Shown here one piece after another: positions 44,996 to 55,766 of a DNA stretch of 64,000 bases (positions are counted from its first letter, which is position 1; each line of letters opens with the position of its first letter). This DNA comes from Erodium maritimum (lineage: Eukaryota > Streptophyta > Magnoliopsida > Geraniales > Geraniaceae). The translations under genes and the position numbers were made by a program. Where the stretch lies: contig OY997594.1 in the NCBI GenBank assembly GCA_963921825.1, positions 42,526,557 through 42,590,556 of the forward strand, in the 5' to 3' direction. Under the pieces are notes generated by a model. That model was not told the origin of the DNA. It did no database searches and was given only the letters and a program-made list of their open reading frames with translations.

Positions 44996-46179
44996 GATTT
45001 AAAAGTTACAATTCTCAATTTTTTCGGTGAAGAAGAGAGCTGCGGGGCCGCCGCCGTTGCTTTTCTTTGTTTTGGTGATCATTCGGTAGTTTGATTTTCT
45101 CCAAGGGGGTTGATTGCTCACAGCCAAAGAGATTGATCAAAGGAGATGAAGATTTTGGGGTCGCAGCCCTCTTGCTCATCGAAAAAGGGTTTTTGCGGTT
45201 AGGGTTGCGAGCGGCGGCGATGACGTCGTCTGAGGCTCCGGCCCATCACGGGAGCACGTCTGAGACAAGCGGTGGTTCTACGCTGGCGAGGTCGTCTCTT
45301 CCTGTGGTTGTGTTGCCCAACTCCAAGCCGACAAGGTCGTTGCCGGAGAAGGAGGAGACAAGCTCTGTGACGATCCAAGATCTGAGATGGACGTTGCAGG
45401 GGGGACAGGCCGGGGCGAGCCACAGTGAGGTTGATGTCGTCTGTCCGTGAACCGGGGACACCCCCGTGGCCGAGAACGCTGGTGATCGCGTTGGTTGAGT
45501 CCGGCGGATGGAGGGAGAAGGTGGTGGCGCTGCAGAGGAAGGAAAATAGGGTTCCGGGTTGTTGGGACTGGGTCGTGATGGGCCTAGATGATGGAACCCG
45601 GTGTGGGTCGGGTCTGGGCTGTTCGGACCGGGTCGGATCCAATCAGATCGGGGCGGATTTCGAGGAGTTCTCGAAATTATGATGGTGCGTCAAACATAGC
45701 AGCAGCGGGGGGCTTCAGGCACCCTTGCCTCGCGGAATGATTCCAACATGGTCTAGGGAGGGGTCGGTAGAAAGCACCGCCTCCCTAGACGTAAGGTGGC
45801 AACAGTTCCACCAACTGTCGACAAGGTTCTCCCCTACCAGTTTGGGGTCAGCACTCCCTCGTTCAGGAGCCCTACACTTATCACTCAAGGGAGGACGACG
45901 CACGCTGACTTACCGGGGGAGCTATCGGTCCACCATTGTTCAACGTTCAACTGATCTGTTCGACCAGCGTTTTTGGTTGGAGCATACTGTGTCGGTATCC
46001 ACGGATGCTACCGCAGTTAACCCCCCGACCGCCTCTATGCATATGACACAATTTATTTCTCAGCATTCCTGTCTCAGTTTATTTATATTTGAACTACTGT
46101 TTTGTAAGGTTTTCGTCGACAGACAAAAACCTAGTTATCTTTCTTTCTTAATAATATTTTTAGTTCCTCTGAAAAAACA
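44996..46179 (+). mobile_element. LINE-type retroposon, 1.18 kb, no reverse transcriptase
   Basis: The 15-bp duplication ATAAGAGGAAATAGA (44981-44995 and 46180-46194) brackets it exactly, and the 3' end is A-rich (TCCTCTGAAAAAACA). An ORF1-like start at 45220 (MTSSEAPAHHGSTSETSGGS) runs for about 75 codons and stops. Its 3' third (45700-46060) matches 2466-2790 of the LINE element at the left edge of the window. The perfect target duplication suggests a young insertion. Confidence 0.85.
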
Positions 46180-46661
46180 ATAAGAGGAAATAGAATTAAA
46201 GGAACACAATTAAGTGTTACTCTTTTTATGCTCTCTAAATCCTAAGAGCTCTCTCTCTCTTGTCGCAAAGGTACGGTCATGGCTATGGTCATGACCTTTG
46301 CCATAGTCTTGCTCCTCTCGTCCACGCATGATTCTAGTGTCTCTTCCTTTTAGGTCTTGTGCATGTTTTTTCTGCTAGGGTTCCTCTCGAACCGCCTCTA
46401 GCTACCGCGACGTTGGCTTCATCCCGCCACCAACGAATCGTCTCCCGATCTGATTCGGTCCCCCCTCTCCGACTCCGGTGCATGGCGAATGACTCACCTC
46501 GACATCAGACCATAACGTCGTCCTTTTCGTCGTCGTCTCTGAAGTCGTCGCAGTCGCCACCACGGATGTCGCAGACGCAACGCCGCCGTCACTCCCGGCT
46601 TATGTCCGACACCACGGTGTTGGCTCCCCTCCGCTACCAACATCGTGTCTCCCGGCTTATG

Positions 46662-49555
46662 TGTAAAACCCGCTTATTTTAAAAAGGGGTTTTCTTTTGT
46701 AATTAGAATCGTCGGGTTAGGTTTGCGCAATAAGTGGTGTTGTAAAAAAAAAAAAAAAAATTGATTTGGGCTGGACCGGACTGACCCGGCCCGAGTCAGA
46801 ACCGGCTCAAGTGCTGACCCGGCCCAAGCCCGGGCTATATAAGCCGAAACTAGGGTTTGGCAGCCCCATTTTCCTCCCTTCTTCTTCGCAGCCCCCACGC
46901 CGACCTCCCTCCTCTGGCCCCACGACCATGCCGCCCTCGCCGGCGACACCTCCGGCCAGCTACTCCCACCCTCGTCCCCACGCGTCTCCGACCTCCCAAC
47001 CCCGTCCTCCCTCACTCCTTCCTCTCCGTCTTCTTCGAACCCCGTCCGACCTTCTCCCTCACCTCTCGGCCGTCTCCGTCCAGCCACGGCGCCACCGCTC
47101 CCGAGTCCGGCCACCGAGCCCCTCCTCGTCTCCGTCCAGCCACGGCGCCACCGCTCCCGAGTCCGGCCACCGAGCCCCTCCTCGTCTCCGTCCAACCACG
47201 CCGTGCACCGCCCCCGTCTTCTCCAGCTCACGTCGCCGCCGCCGCCGCTGGCCGAGTCTCCGCCCAGCCACGGCACCACCACCGAGCCGCCTCTCTCCCT
47301 CGTCTTCTCGGACCAGATCCGCCCTCGCCGTGCACGAGAAGGGCTCGCCGGCGCCGTCCCAGAGCTCCTCTCGCCTCCCTCGAACCCGAGCCCCGTCGTC
47401 CCAGATCTGAGACGGGTGAGGGCCACCGTGCCTCGCCGTGCTCCGCCGCCACGCCCGGCAGCACGACCACCTCCCGCCGCCCTTATCTCCCTTACGGTGA
47501 GCCACCACCGTGAGTTTCCGGCCGGCTTTATCGCCGTCGAGGGTCGTCGGAATTTATGACCGAGCCCTCCCTTTCGTCGTTTTATTTTCGTTTTATGTTT
47601 AGATCTGTTAATGATAGATCTGTTAATGTAAAATGTGTTATTGTTAAACCTGTAAATGTTGATCGGTTAATACGAAAACAACTGTAAATTTTGGATCCAT
47701 TTAGTGGAATCAACATCGGTTTTTTTTTTGGAAAGAAAAATTGTAAAACGAAAATCAGATTAAAGAAAAAGGGTTTAAGTTAAAAAGGGAATTAAAATCA
47801 ATTTGGGTTTTAAAAACGGTTTTAAATCGAGGAGTGGAGAATCAGATTTGTTAGGAAATAAACTAAAACGTCGGAAATAAAACTTGGGTTTTAGAAAGTC
47901 GATTTAAGTGAACAGTCAGATTTGATTTAAAATGGATCTTGATCCGTTGAGCGTGGAACGAATAATCGGGCTGTTAAAATGGACTGCAATTTGGGTTTAA
48001 AAAGGAACAAAAGCGGACCGCTGAATCGGACCTCGGGATTCGTGCATTGGGACTGTGCCTCGCAAGCACCGGTTTCGGCGCTCGGGCACTCAACCCGATT
48101 CACCGTGACCCCGCTTTTAGCCCGCTCGAGTTTAAAGGACAATTGTCGGGTCTAGACCGGATTAATCGTAACCTTTAATTTAGCGGTGGAACCGTTATTA
48201 ATCTATGGCTTTCGTGTTCTCTTTAGCGTCCGGCTTCGATCGAAGTGGAGCCCGGAGGTAGCGAGCCAGAACGTCAGCAGCTAGGAAACATAGCGGTTGC
48301 TCTTCAGTTGAGGTAGGGAAAAGTAGCCGGATCTCGGCCCTGACTAGGGAAAGTTAACAGTAGAATTGCATGTGACACCGGGGTGTCGTGGGTTGAATAG
48401 GCTTATTTAAATGTTAGAAAAGCATGATACGGGATTGTAGCGTTTATTAGAAAAGCATGCTACGGGAACTTGGTAATTACTGGAAAAGCATGTGACACTT
48501 AGTAGTGTCGTAGGAGCAGAGAACGTAGCGATAATTGTTTTACTGGAGGCATATGACCATGCCCGGAGGTTGTTTGTGAAACTAGCGATCTTAGGACTGT
48601 TGGAGGCATCGTTTATGCCAGAGGTTGTTGCGTGTTTATTGTTGTTGGGTTTGGGTGGCCTTGAGAGCCCGTGTTATTTGTTGTTGAGTTTGGGTGGCCT
48701 TGAGAGCCCGTGTTATTTGTTGTTGAGTTTGGGTGGCCTTGAGAGCCCGTATTATTTATTGTCGAGTTTGGGTGGCCTTGAAAGCCTGTGTTATTTATTG
48801 CTGAGTCTTGGGTGGCCATGAGAGCCCGTGTTGTCGTTTCGGTGTTTTGGGTGGCCGTGAGTGCCCGTGGGGTTGTGAACCCGTACTTTACTGTTGGTGT
48901 GTCCGAGTTTGAGTATCACAGGTTGTAAGCATTCTTTGGCTAGCCTGATCCGTGTTCGTGTGAGTAGGAGAGGTTACTGAGCAGCTGGTATGCGATCCTT
49001 TGTGATTTTTGTTTGGTGTGCGATCCCTTGTGATCTGTTTGGCGTTGTGTAGTTGTCGTTTGAGTCCTTGGGAGAGGTCGTCAATTGTTGTGTCGGGTCT
49101 GCTTACGTGGTTGAGTGTTGAGTCGTTCGAGGAAGGTCACCGTGGGAGTTTGTCAGTCGGAGTACTTGAGTTGGGGGCGGTGATCCCCGGAGTTGAGTCT
49201 GTTGTGGGTGTTATAGGCTTTGTCTGCTAATTATGCCGTAGTCAGTCTGTTATCCGTGGTGGTGAGCGAACGCTCACCCCTAGCTGCTTTTCCTACAGGT
49301 ACTGTTCGTGGGACGGACTTGGTGAGCTCTCGAAGCTTGTGGAGCTGGGAGCGGAGTCCGGGTTTTGTCTTTTTAGTCTAGCGACGGGCACCTCGCTTTT
49401 TTGTCCGCTGTGGGACGTTTTAATTTGAGTTGTAATTATCCTTTTGTTGAACTAAACTGTTATTGTAAAGTGTTTTAGTGGAAATGTTTTCAAAGTGTTT
49501 TCTTATTCTAAACGTCGCGTCCCTAGTTTCGGTTCGCTGAAATTGGGGCGTGACA
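46662..49555 (-). mobile_element. solo LTR, same broad family as 8051-12142, reverse orientation
   Basis: Read on the minus strand it starts TGTCACGCCCC and ends TTTTACA; it is flanked by the duplication TTATG (46657-46661 and 49556-49560). The first few hundred bases share the layout of the other solo LTR (GACCCGG-CT, CAGCTC, AAGCTTCGAG, GTGAGCG-TCGCTCACC). Inside are a 60-bp tandem duplication (47068-47190) and a 40-bp array (48640-48860, GTTTGGGTGGCCTTGAGAGC). It holds no retrotransposon coding region. Of the three layers here it is one of the two youngest. Confidence 0.85.
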
Positions 49556-50119
49556 TTATGTCCGGCTCCTCTCTCCCGCCACAGGCCCGGCCTCCTCCCT
49601 GGCCTCCACCACCGCCCCTGCATCCACCAGGATATCTGAAGTTTCCGCAGCCGCCGCCTCGGAAGTCCCCGCCTCCGTCTCGACAACCGCCACGCCCTCC
49701 TCCCTGGCCTCCACCACCGCACCCTCTACCCACAGGCCCATGTCTGTCTTTCACCACTGACGATCACATGTTCGGTTTTACAACAGCAGAAGAGCGTCGC
49801 CCTCGGGCGACCCAGCGGTATTCAGGCCCCACTTTGAGCAGTGTTTCGTCAGTCGTCTTTACTTTTATTGTTCTTAGGATTTGGTTGTTAGTTCACTACT
49901 ATTTTAGTCTTGTTTATTTTAGTTACTTCAGTATTGTTCTAGTTCGGTTGATTTGGTTGTCAGTTGTAGGTCGCCTTTATGACATTTCAACAAAACGTCT
50001 TAGACATTTTTCAGTAGATAGGGTTATTGTGTTTGTCCCGTCAGGGCTTTCAGGCATGTACTAACTCTCTTAAAGGAAATATATTGCACATTTACTCAAA
50101 AAAAATTGTAAACTAATAA

Positions 50120-50234
50120 AATATTATAAGTTAAAAACTAATTATAATCATTAGTCAAAAGGACTAGAGGCTTGAGGCAGGATCCGCTGCTGACTGGGTT
50201 GATTTGTAGTCCTGCCCCTCTAAAATTGAGATTG
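50120..50234. other. short unassigned DNA
   Basis: Nothing recognised. It lies between the outer retroposon's right target copy and the start of recognisable LTR sequence. Confidence 0.5.
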
Positions 50235-51154
50235 ATCCACATCGGCCCGAGGCCCGGCCAAGTGGGCCCCACACGGCCACACCTGAAAACGCTCCTTTTC
50301 GCCCCAAAACGCTCCTGACGAACCTCAAACCTCAACCATTCATCTTTAAACCAATTCTAACCAAAACCCTAGAATTCAAACGTGTCAAAACGAGAAAAAG
50401 ACGGGTTCTTACCGTAGGGAACATTGAGAAGATGACGATTATGCGAGAAATGAGACGATCCGTCGGTCGAATCGTCGGGAAACGCCAAAAACCTACACTT
50501 TCTTTTCATTTTCTCTCCTTCCCCTTCTCTCTCTTCCTTCTCTCTCTTCTCCCTCTTTTTTTTTCTTTTCTGAAATGGCCGAACCTCCCTCTCTCTTCTC
50601 TTTTTATTTTGTTTTAAATCCAACCACACCAGAAAGACCAACATACCCCCCATCCCTTTTGTCTTTTAGTTCAAAGTCCAAGGGCACATTAGTCCTTTCA
50701 ACTCCCTTCCACCACTTTTATGAGAAGTGTCAAGTGGGTCCCACTAGTTAGAAAAATATCTTGGTAGATACTTTTCAGTCAGATTCACGAAATTCGACCG
50801 TCTCGGGCCCCGTGCGGGCCCATTTTCCAAGAATTTATGAAATTTCGCGTGCTACAAGGAAACAGCCCAACTAAGACCGATGTAACAACGACTAAGCTTT
50901 TTGGATTCAAATCGGGCCTCGAACGGACCAAAACGTCGCTAGGTTGACTTTTTGGCAAAAAGTCAACTTTTCCCAAATTGGTCAAAAAGTTGCCTTGAGT
51001 CACCCAGAACTCACTTTGGTCGATATCGGGGTCAACTTAAGTCCGATATGACCCTCAGGGTCAATTTTAGGTTCATTTAGGTGTTTGTCCCAAAATTTTA
51101 AATTTTTCCGTTTTTTCGTCGATTGACCGTCATTGACCAGGAGCGGTCCTTACA
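50235..51154 (+). mobile_element. partial LTR of the 8051-12142 family
   Basis: From GAGGCCCGGCCAAGTGGGCC to GAGCGGTCCTTACA it closely follows 11250-12142 of the solo LTR, so this is the last 0.9 kb of such an LTR. The rest is absent. Its right end abuts the coding sequence of a MULE transposase, which it interrupts. It is older or more damaged than the two complete solo LTRs. Confidence 0.8.
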
Positions 51155-52443
51155 TACCATCTACTACAACAACATTTCTCATGGCGACTCTAAATCCTTC
51201 AATGCATGGACGATATGTTATGAAAACATATTTGAATCTGGACTTCGAATCCACCTCTAAGTGAGAGATCGCGTCTGGGTTCTTCTTTTTAACTATATGC
51301 AAATAAGACGGAAGAAGTTTATAACTTAAAGAAGGCAGACCTCTATATCTTTCGTTGGCAATTCGTCGCGCCCTCCAAGAATTCCAGTAGGTCATGTCAA
51401 TTTTTTGGTTCTTATTCATGTGGGTGAGAATTGTTCTTGGCTTCATTGTATGAAATCGATCGCCAAAAGTTGCAACCGCCCTATCACTTGCTTGATGTTG
51501 TTCTACCCTTCGTTCTTTTACCGAGAAAGTATGAGCTTTGCAATATGTTCTGATCACAAATTCATCACCCTCCTTCTTTTTTACTGCACGTACCGCCCAT
51601 CTACATTTCTGCCCAACACATTTCACAAAGTATAATGTCTTGTTAGATTTTAAAGTCTTGATCGTAAAGAGACCCTTCGATGTTATCTTCCTGATCGTGG
51701 CTTGTACTACTGCATTGTTCGAAAAAACATCGCCAACTTTCACACCAGATTCATTCGTGAAACCAATCATGAATGCTTCTTTATCAATAGAGTCTGACGG
51801 AAGCACTAGGTTTAAAGTATAAGTGTGACAATCCACATCCGCAACAACGTCCGGAACCACTACGTTTATAGTAACAATCTCATAATCCACATCAACATAC
51901 ATTTCATTGTCCGTTTCAACGTTCTCATAACGAACCTCTTCTCGAGTAAGAGAGAATGATGGTTCCCATACATGTGCAATAGGATCACCTCGAAGATGAA
52001 CATTTTGCTTCCCTACAACAATCAAAATATAAATGTCAAAGTAGTCGTCATGTCCAACCCATTCACCTAAACCTGCTTCATCATCTACCACAACTGTACT
52101 TTCTTTGCTAGCTCTACACGTAAATAGTTTCTAAAACTTGGGTCGGGACCCCCGTGTTGCAGAACAAATGCCTCAACAATTTCATCATCTTCTATCTTTA
52201 ATGTATAACTACTTCATCAACAATGCAATGCATGAAAGGTATGTAACTGAGATTCAATTTTGTATCCTCTTCATCCATTCCTATCTTTTCATACAATTTC
52301 TCATTCAAATTCTTCAAACTTGTATTGGAATCATCAACGACAAAAATAATATCTTCCTTATTTGGATTCAGAATCCATTTATATTTCCCTTGCTCTTCCA
52401 TATATTCCCCACCATATACAGCATGAATTACCACTCGAACCAT
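51155..52443 (-). pseudogene. MURA-like transposase of a third MULE, N-terminal half
   Basis: The frame starts MVRVVIHAVYGGEYMEEQGK at 52443 with the same PB1-like segment as MULE-B (VVDDSNTSLKNLNEKLYEKI). A frameshift occurs near 52200 and a stop near 52095. It then continues at 52091 with the MuDR DNA-binding domain (KTLYFVKCVGQKCRWAVRAV) and the beginning of the catalytic domain (FKYVFITYRPCIEGF, VVVVDGM), where the LTR end cuts it off. The second half, including the SWIM finger, is missing. It is a related but distinct lineage. Confidence 0.8.
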
Positions 52444-52526
52444 CCTTGAAAATTTAAACCAAACAAAAAACAATTTGCACCAACATTTGCTCAATCGCGA
52501 AAAACTAATCTTGATCGCGACTATGA

Positions 52527-53375
52527 TTTCCTCTCCGTCTTTCTTGACCATCTACAACTATGGGATGATCGATCCCGTACTCATAGTTTACTTCTCGACC
52601 AGATGATGTTTTCGACAACCATTTAAGAGATGAAGAATGTGAGGTCATTCCCTTGTAAAGTCGATGATTTATTCGACCGTGAATATTATCCCCTCTCTAT
52701 CTTTCTCGATCATCCCCAACTACCGGGCGATCGATCCCAGTCTAATAGTTTTACTTCTAGATCAGATGATCCTCTTCGACTACCATTTAGGCGATCGAGA
52801 ATGTGAGGTCATTACCAGATAAGTCGACCGAGGGTTCAATCTCTCTAACGTCCATTTTCTACAAATTCTAAAACCATTTGGGTTTCTGTAGAAACTAGAA
52901 CCCATCGAGACGCAATGCATGAAACAAGAATACGAAGTATATTCAGAGGATACATGCTTAAAACATCTAATACTGTAAGGGAAATTTGTTATTTCCTCCA
53001 ATTAAGGTTTACGGATTTGATTAGTACATCTAGATCTAGGTTGAGATCTACAAAGAAAAGAAAGCAACAAAAATGAGCTCGGTAAGGCAGCAACAACGAC
53101 CAAACGACGACAGAGCAACGACGTCAATCGTTGCTCGTGCAGAAGGCCACCGGTGGTGGTTTGTGGTTGGCGCGAAACCGCGGGAAGAGGAAGCAGAAAG
53201 CGTGGGAAAAAGAGAGCTCAACTGGGGCTCGTTCAACCACGTAAAGAAAAAGGGAGGTCAAAGGGCATATAAGGTATAATACAAATTTCATTACATGTAA
53301 TGTAAAGGTTCCTTTGCAAAGGAACAATAAGAGAGGGTGATTTTGCAAAATAATCTTTTTTTAAGGTCATTTTAC
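52527..53375. other. right part of the third MULE: duplication and terminal region
   Basis: A duplication of about 135 bp occurs at 52527-52660 and 52668-52820 (GATCGATCCC, GATGATC, AGAATGTGAGGTCATT). Bases 53050-53280 are GC-rich leader-like sequence. Around 53310 a palindrome GGTTCCTTTGCAAAGGAAC is followed by TTTTGCAAAATAATC, the style of MULE ends in this window. The element's other end was not found. No host gene. Confidence 0.5.
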
Positions 53376-53656
53376 TAATAACCCAAGATTATTTGTCATC
53401 GAGTTTAGAGATTGGTGTTTTGATCAGTCAATACCCTCGCGCGCGTTTATTTATATTCACTTAAATACTATTGCTGCTATGAATAATATGAAGTCTTTTG
53501 TACCCCTTTTGAATTGGTAACACACATTTAATATCACAAAGTTTCATAACATTTAGTAAGAATCATTTACATTTTGGTAACGCACTTTTACTATCCCTTA
53601 TAATTAGTCACCGATCAGTTTATACACATATGAGAAATCAAATACATACCATGTCT

Positions 53657-55209
53657 TAACCTAAAATCTAGAGAACCAATTTAAGCCATCTATTTTGAGA
53701 ATGGAGAGATGAGATACTATTGAGTTGTTGACTGTAAAAAAAAAACAGCACTTTTTAGTAAGTGGGAAGGACTTTTTAGTAAAACTATCATATTTTTTTT
53801 TACCAATTCACTAATTTAATTTTTTCCACTTCGTTTGAACTCCGATTGACTTCAAACTTGCGCCATTAGTTTTGTTTTTTCAAGGGCTTTCTATCAAGAT
53901 CACTCATGAATATATTTTGAAGCAAGATTTTTTTTTTATTTCGGGGCTGATTTAAAAAAAAATTATACATGGGTAATTTTTATCAACACTTTACTCTGGT
54001 TTTATCAATACTGTTACACTGGATTTATCAACACTTTGCACTGGGTTTATCACTTCATTTCCAATACTGATCATGATTTTATCACATCATCACGTGCTTT
54101 TTATGAACACTAGTTTTATCAACACCAAACACTAGGTTTATCATTAAATTACTTATGTTTTATCACCCCCATCACATGTTTTTTTTTGAAGAACGAAAAA
54201 AAGAATTATTTCGGGGCTGATTTAAAAAAAATTATATCTGGGTAATTTTTATCAACACTTTACATTGGTTTTACAACAATTTACACTGGTTTTATCAACA
54301 TTGGACACTAGTTTTATCACCTCATTTTACAAAACCGAACATGATTTTTATCACATCATCACGTGTTTTTATGAACACTAGTTTTATCAACACTAAACAC
54401 TATGTTTACCATTAAATTACATATGTTTTTATCACCCCATCACATGTTTTTTTTTGAAGAACGAAAAAAAAGAATTATTTCGGGGCTGATTTAAAAAAAA
54501 CTTATATCTGGGTAATTTTTATCAACACTTTACATTGGTTTTACAACAATTTACACTGGTTTTATCAACATTGGACACTAGTTTTATCACCTCATTTTCC
54601 AAAACCGAACATGATTTTTATCACATCATCACGTGTTTTTATGAACACTAGTTTTATCAACACTAAACACTATGTTTACCATTAAATTACATATGTTTTT
54701 ATCACCTCATCACATGTTTTTTTATCAACGCTAAACTCTAGTTTATCACACTTATTATCAAAATTGAACATGGTTTTTATCACATCAGTACATGTTTTTA
54801 TCAACATTTAGCACTAATTTGATACATCCGATATAAAACATTTATTAGTGGAGATTTATCAACACTCAACATTATTTTTATCACCCCGATATACCTTTTT
54901 ATTTTCGTGCTTCAAAATATATTCATGATTGATCTTGATTTAAAGCCCATGAAAAAATAAAAATATTGGCGCAAGTTTGAAGCTAATCGGAGTTCAAACG
55001 AATCGGAAAATTTAAATTAGTGAATTGGTGAAGAAAAAAATGGACACTTGTACACATGGCAACATGCTTTTACAATTATACCCTTGCTTGTGTGAGAAAG
55101 GATGAAAATGGAGTGAAATTGGGTGAAATTAGAGTGATGATGTGGCATCATGGTAAATGCTGGATCTTAGGTGTGTGGCTATGATTGTATCTATAGTTTT
55201 TAGGTTAAA
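53657..55209. mobile_element. non-coding TIR element with internal duplications
   Basis: Bases 53793-53932 and 54898-55036 are inverted copies (ACCAATTCACTAATTTAA, TTTGAACTCCGATT, CATGAATATATTTTGAAGCA), and weaker matches (TTAACCTAAAA) extend the ends to about 53657 and 55209. The interior is made of TTTATCAACACT-type repeats, including two copies of a 267-bp unit starting at 54181 and 54448. No coding frame. The superfamily is undetermined. Confidence 0.65.
54181..54720. repeat. 267-bp direct duplication
   Basis: Two nearly identical units begin GAAGAACGAAAAAA-GAATTA and contain TTATCAACACTTTACATTGG; a partial third begins near 53925. They were probably generated by slippage or unequal exchange inside the TIR element. 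Confidence 0.85.
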
Positions 55210-55766
55210 AGTGATTTGTAACCGATTTCATCTCTATATTGATAATAGAACAATTACATGCCTTTTATAATACATTGATCGCATATCATCAAATTAATTT
55301 TGTTCAGTGCATTACCAATACATAAGGAATAGTAAAGTTATGTTACCAATACATAAGAGATACTAAAGATATGCTAACCTTCCAAATTTGTAAAGTGTGA
55401 CTTCTTCGATGGCATCCACACTCCCCGAACTCTGTCCTAAAGTATAATCTCAACATCTCCATCTTCGCAAATGTCACAGTTTTTAGGCAGTTGGATTGTA
55501 ATTCGGAAGAGCACGATATATTCATAAATTCCTATTTAGGAGTTCTGACTTGAATACACCCCTCCCAAAGTATATCTTTAACTTGTGTATATATTGAAAA
55601 GTTAACACGACTTCAAATATACAAATAGAGCATTCAAAAGTCCACCACATAGTTAACATGACGTTCCTAGTCTTATTCTCAGTCAGGGGAACAGCATGCA
55701 TCAAATCTCCTGGCTGCCTTTTGCACGCAAAAGTAAGCCTGCTCACCGTATTGTTAGTAATTAACT

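Larger units (their letters stand above)
44985..50104 (+). mobile_element. outer LINE-type retroposon (about 1 kb of own sequence), twice interrupted
   Basis: The target duplication ATTGTAAACTAATAA (44970-44984 and 50105-50119) brackets an element whose own sequence is 44985-44995, 46195-46661 and 49561-50104, ending in TTTACTCAAAAAAAA. It was later split by another retroposon near its 5' end and by a solo LTR in the middle. It has a pyrimidine-rich leader, a Pro-rich stretch (around 49580-49740) and no reverse transcriptase. Confidence 0.75.

Noticed and set aside
46674-47513. Frames of over 200 codons, Pro/Ser/Arg-rich
   Set aside because: GC-rich non-coding part of a solo LTR; frames are open on several phases and both strands with no domain.
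49495-50064. 189-codon Pro-rich frame that looks like an extensin
   Set aside because: It crosses the border between the solo LTR and the retroposon; the Pro-rich part is retroposon sequence, not a cell-wall gene.
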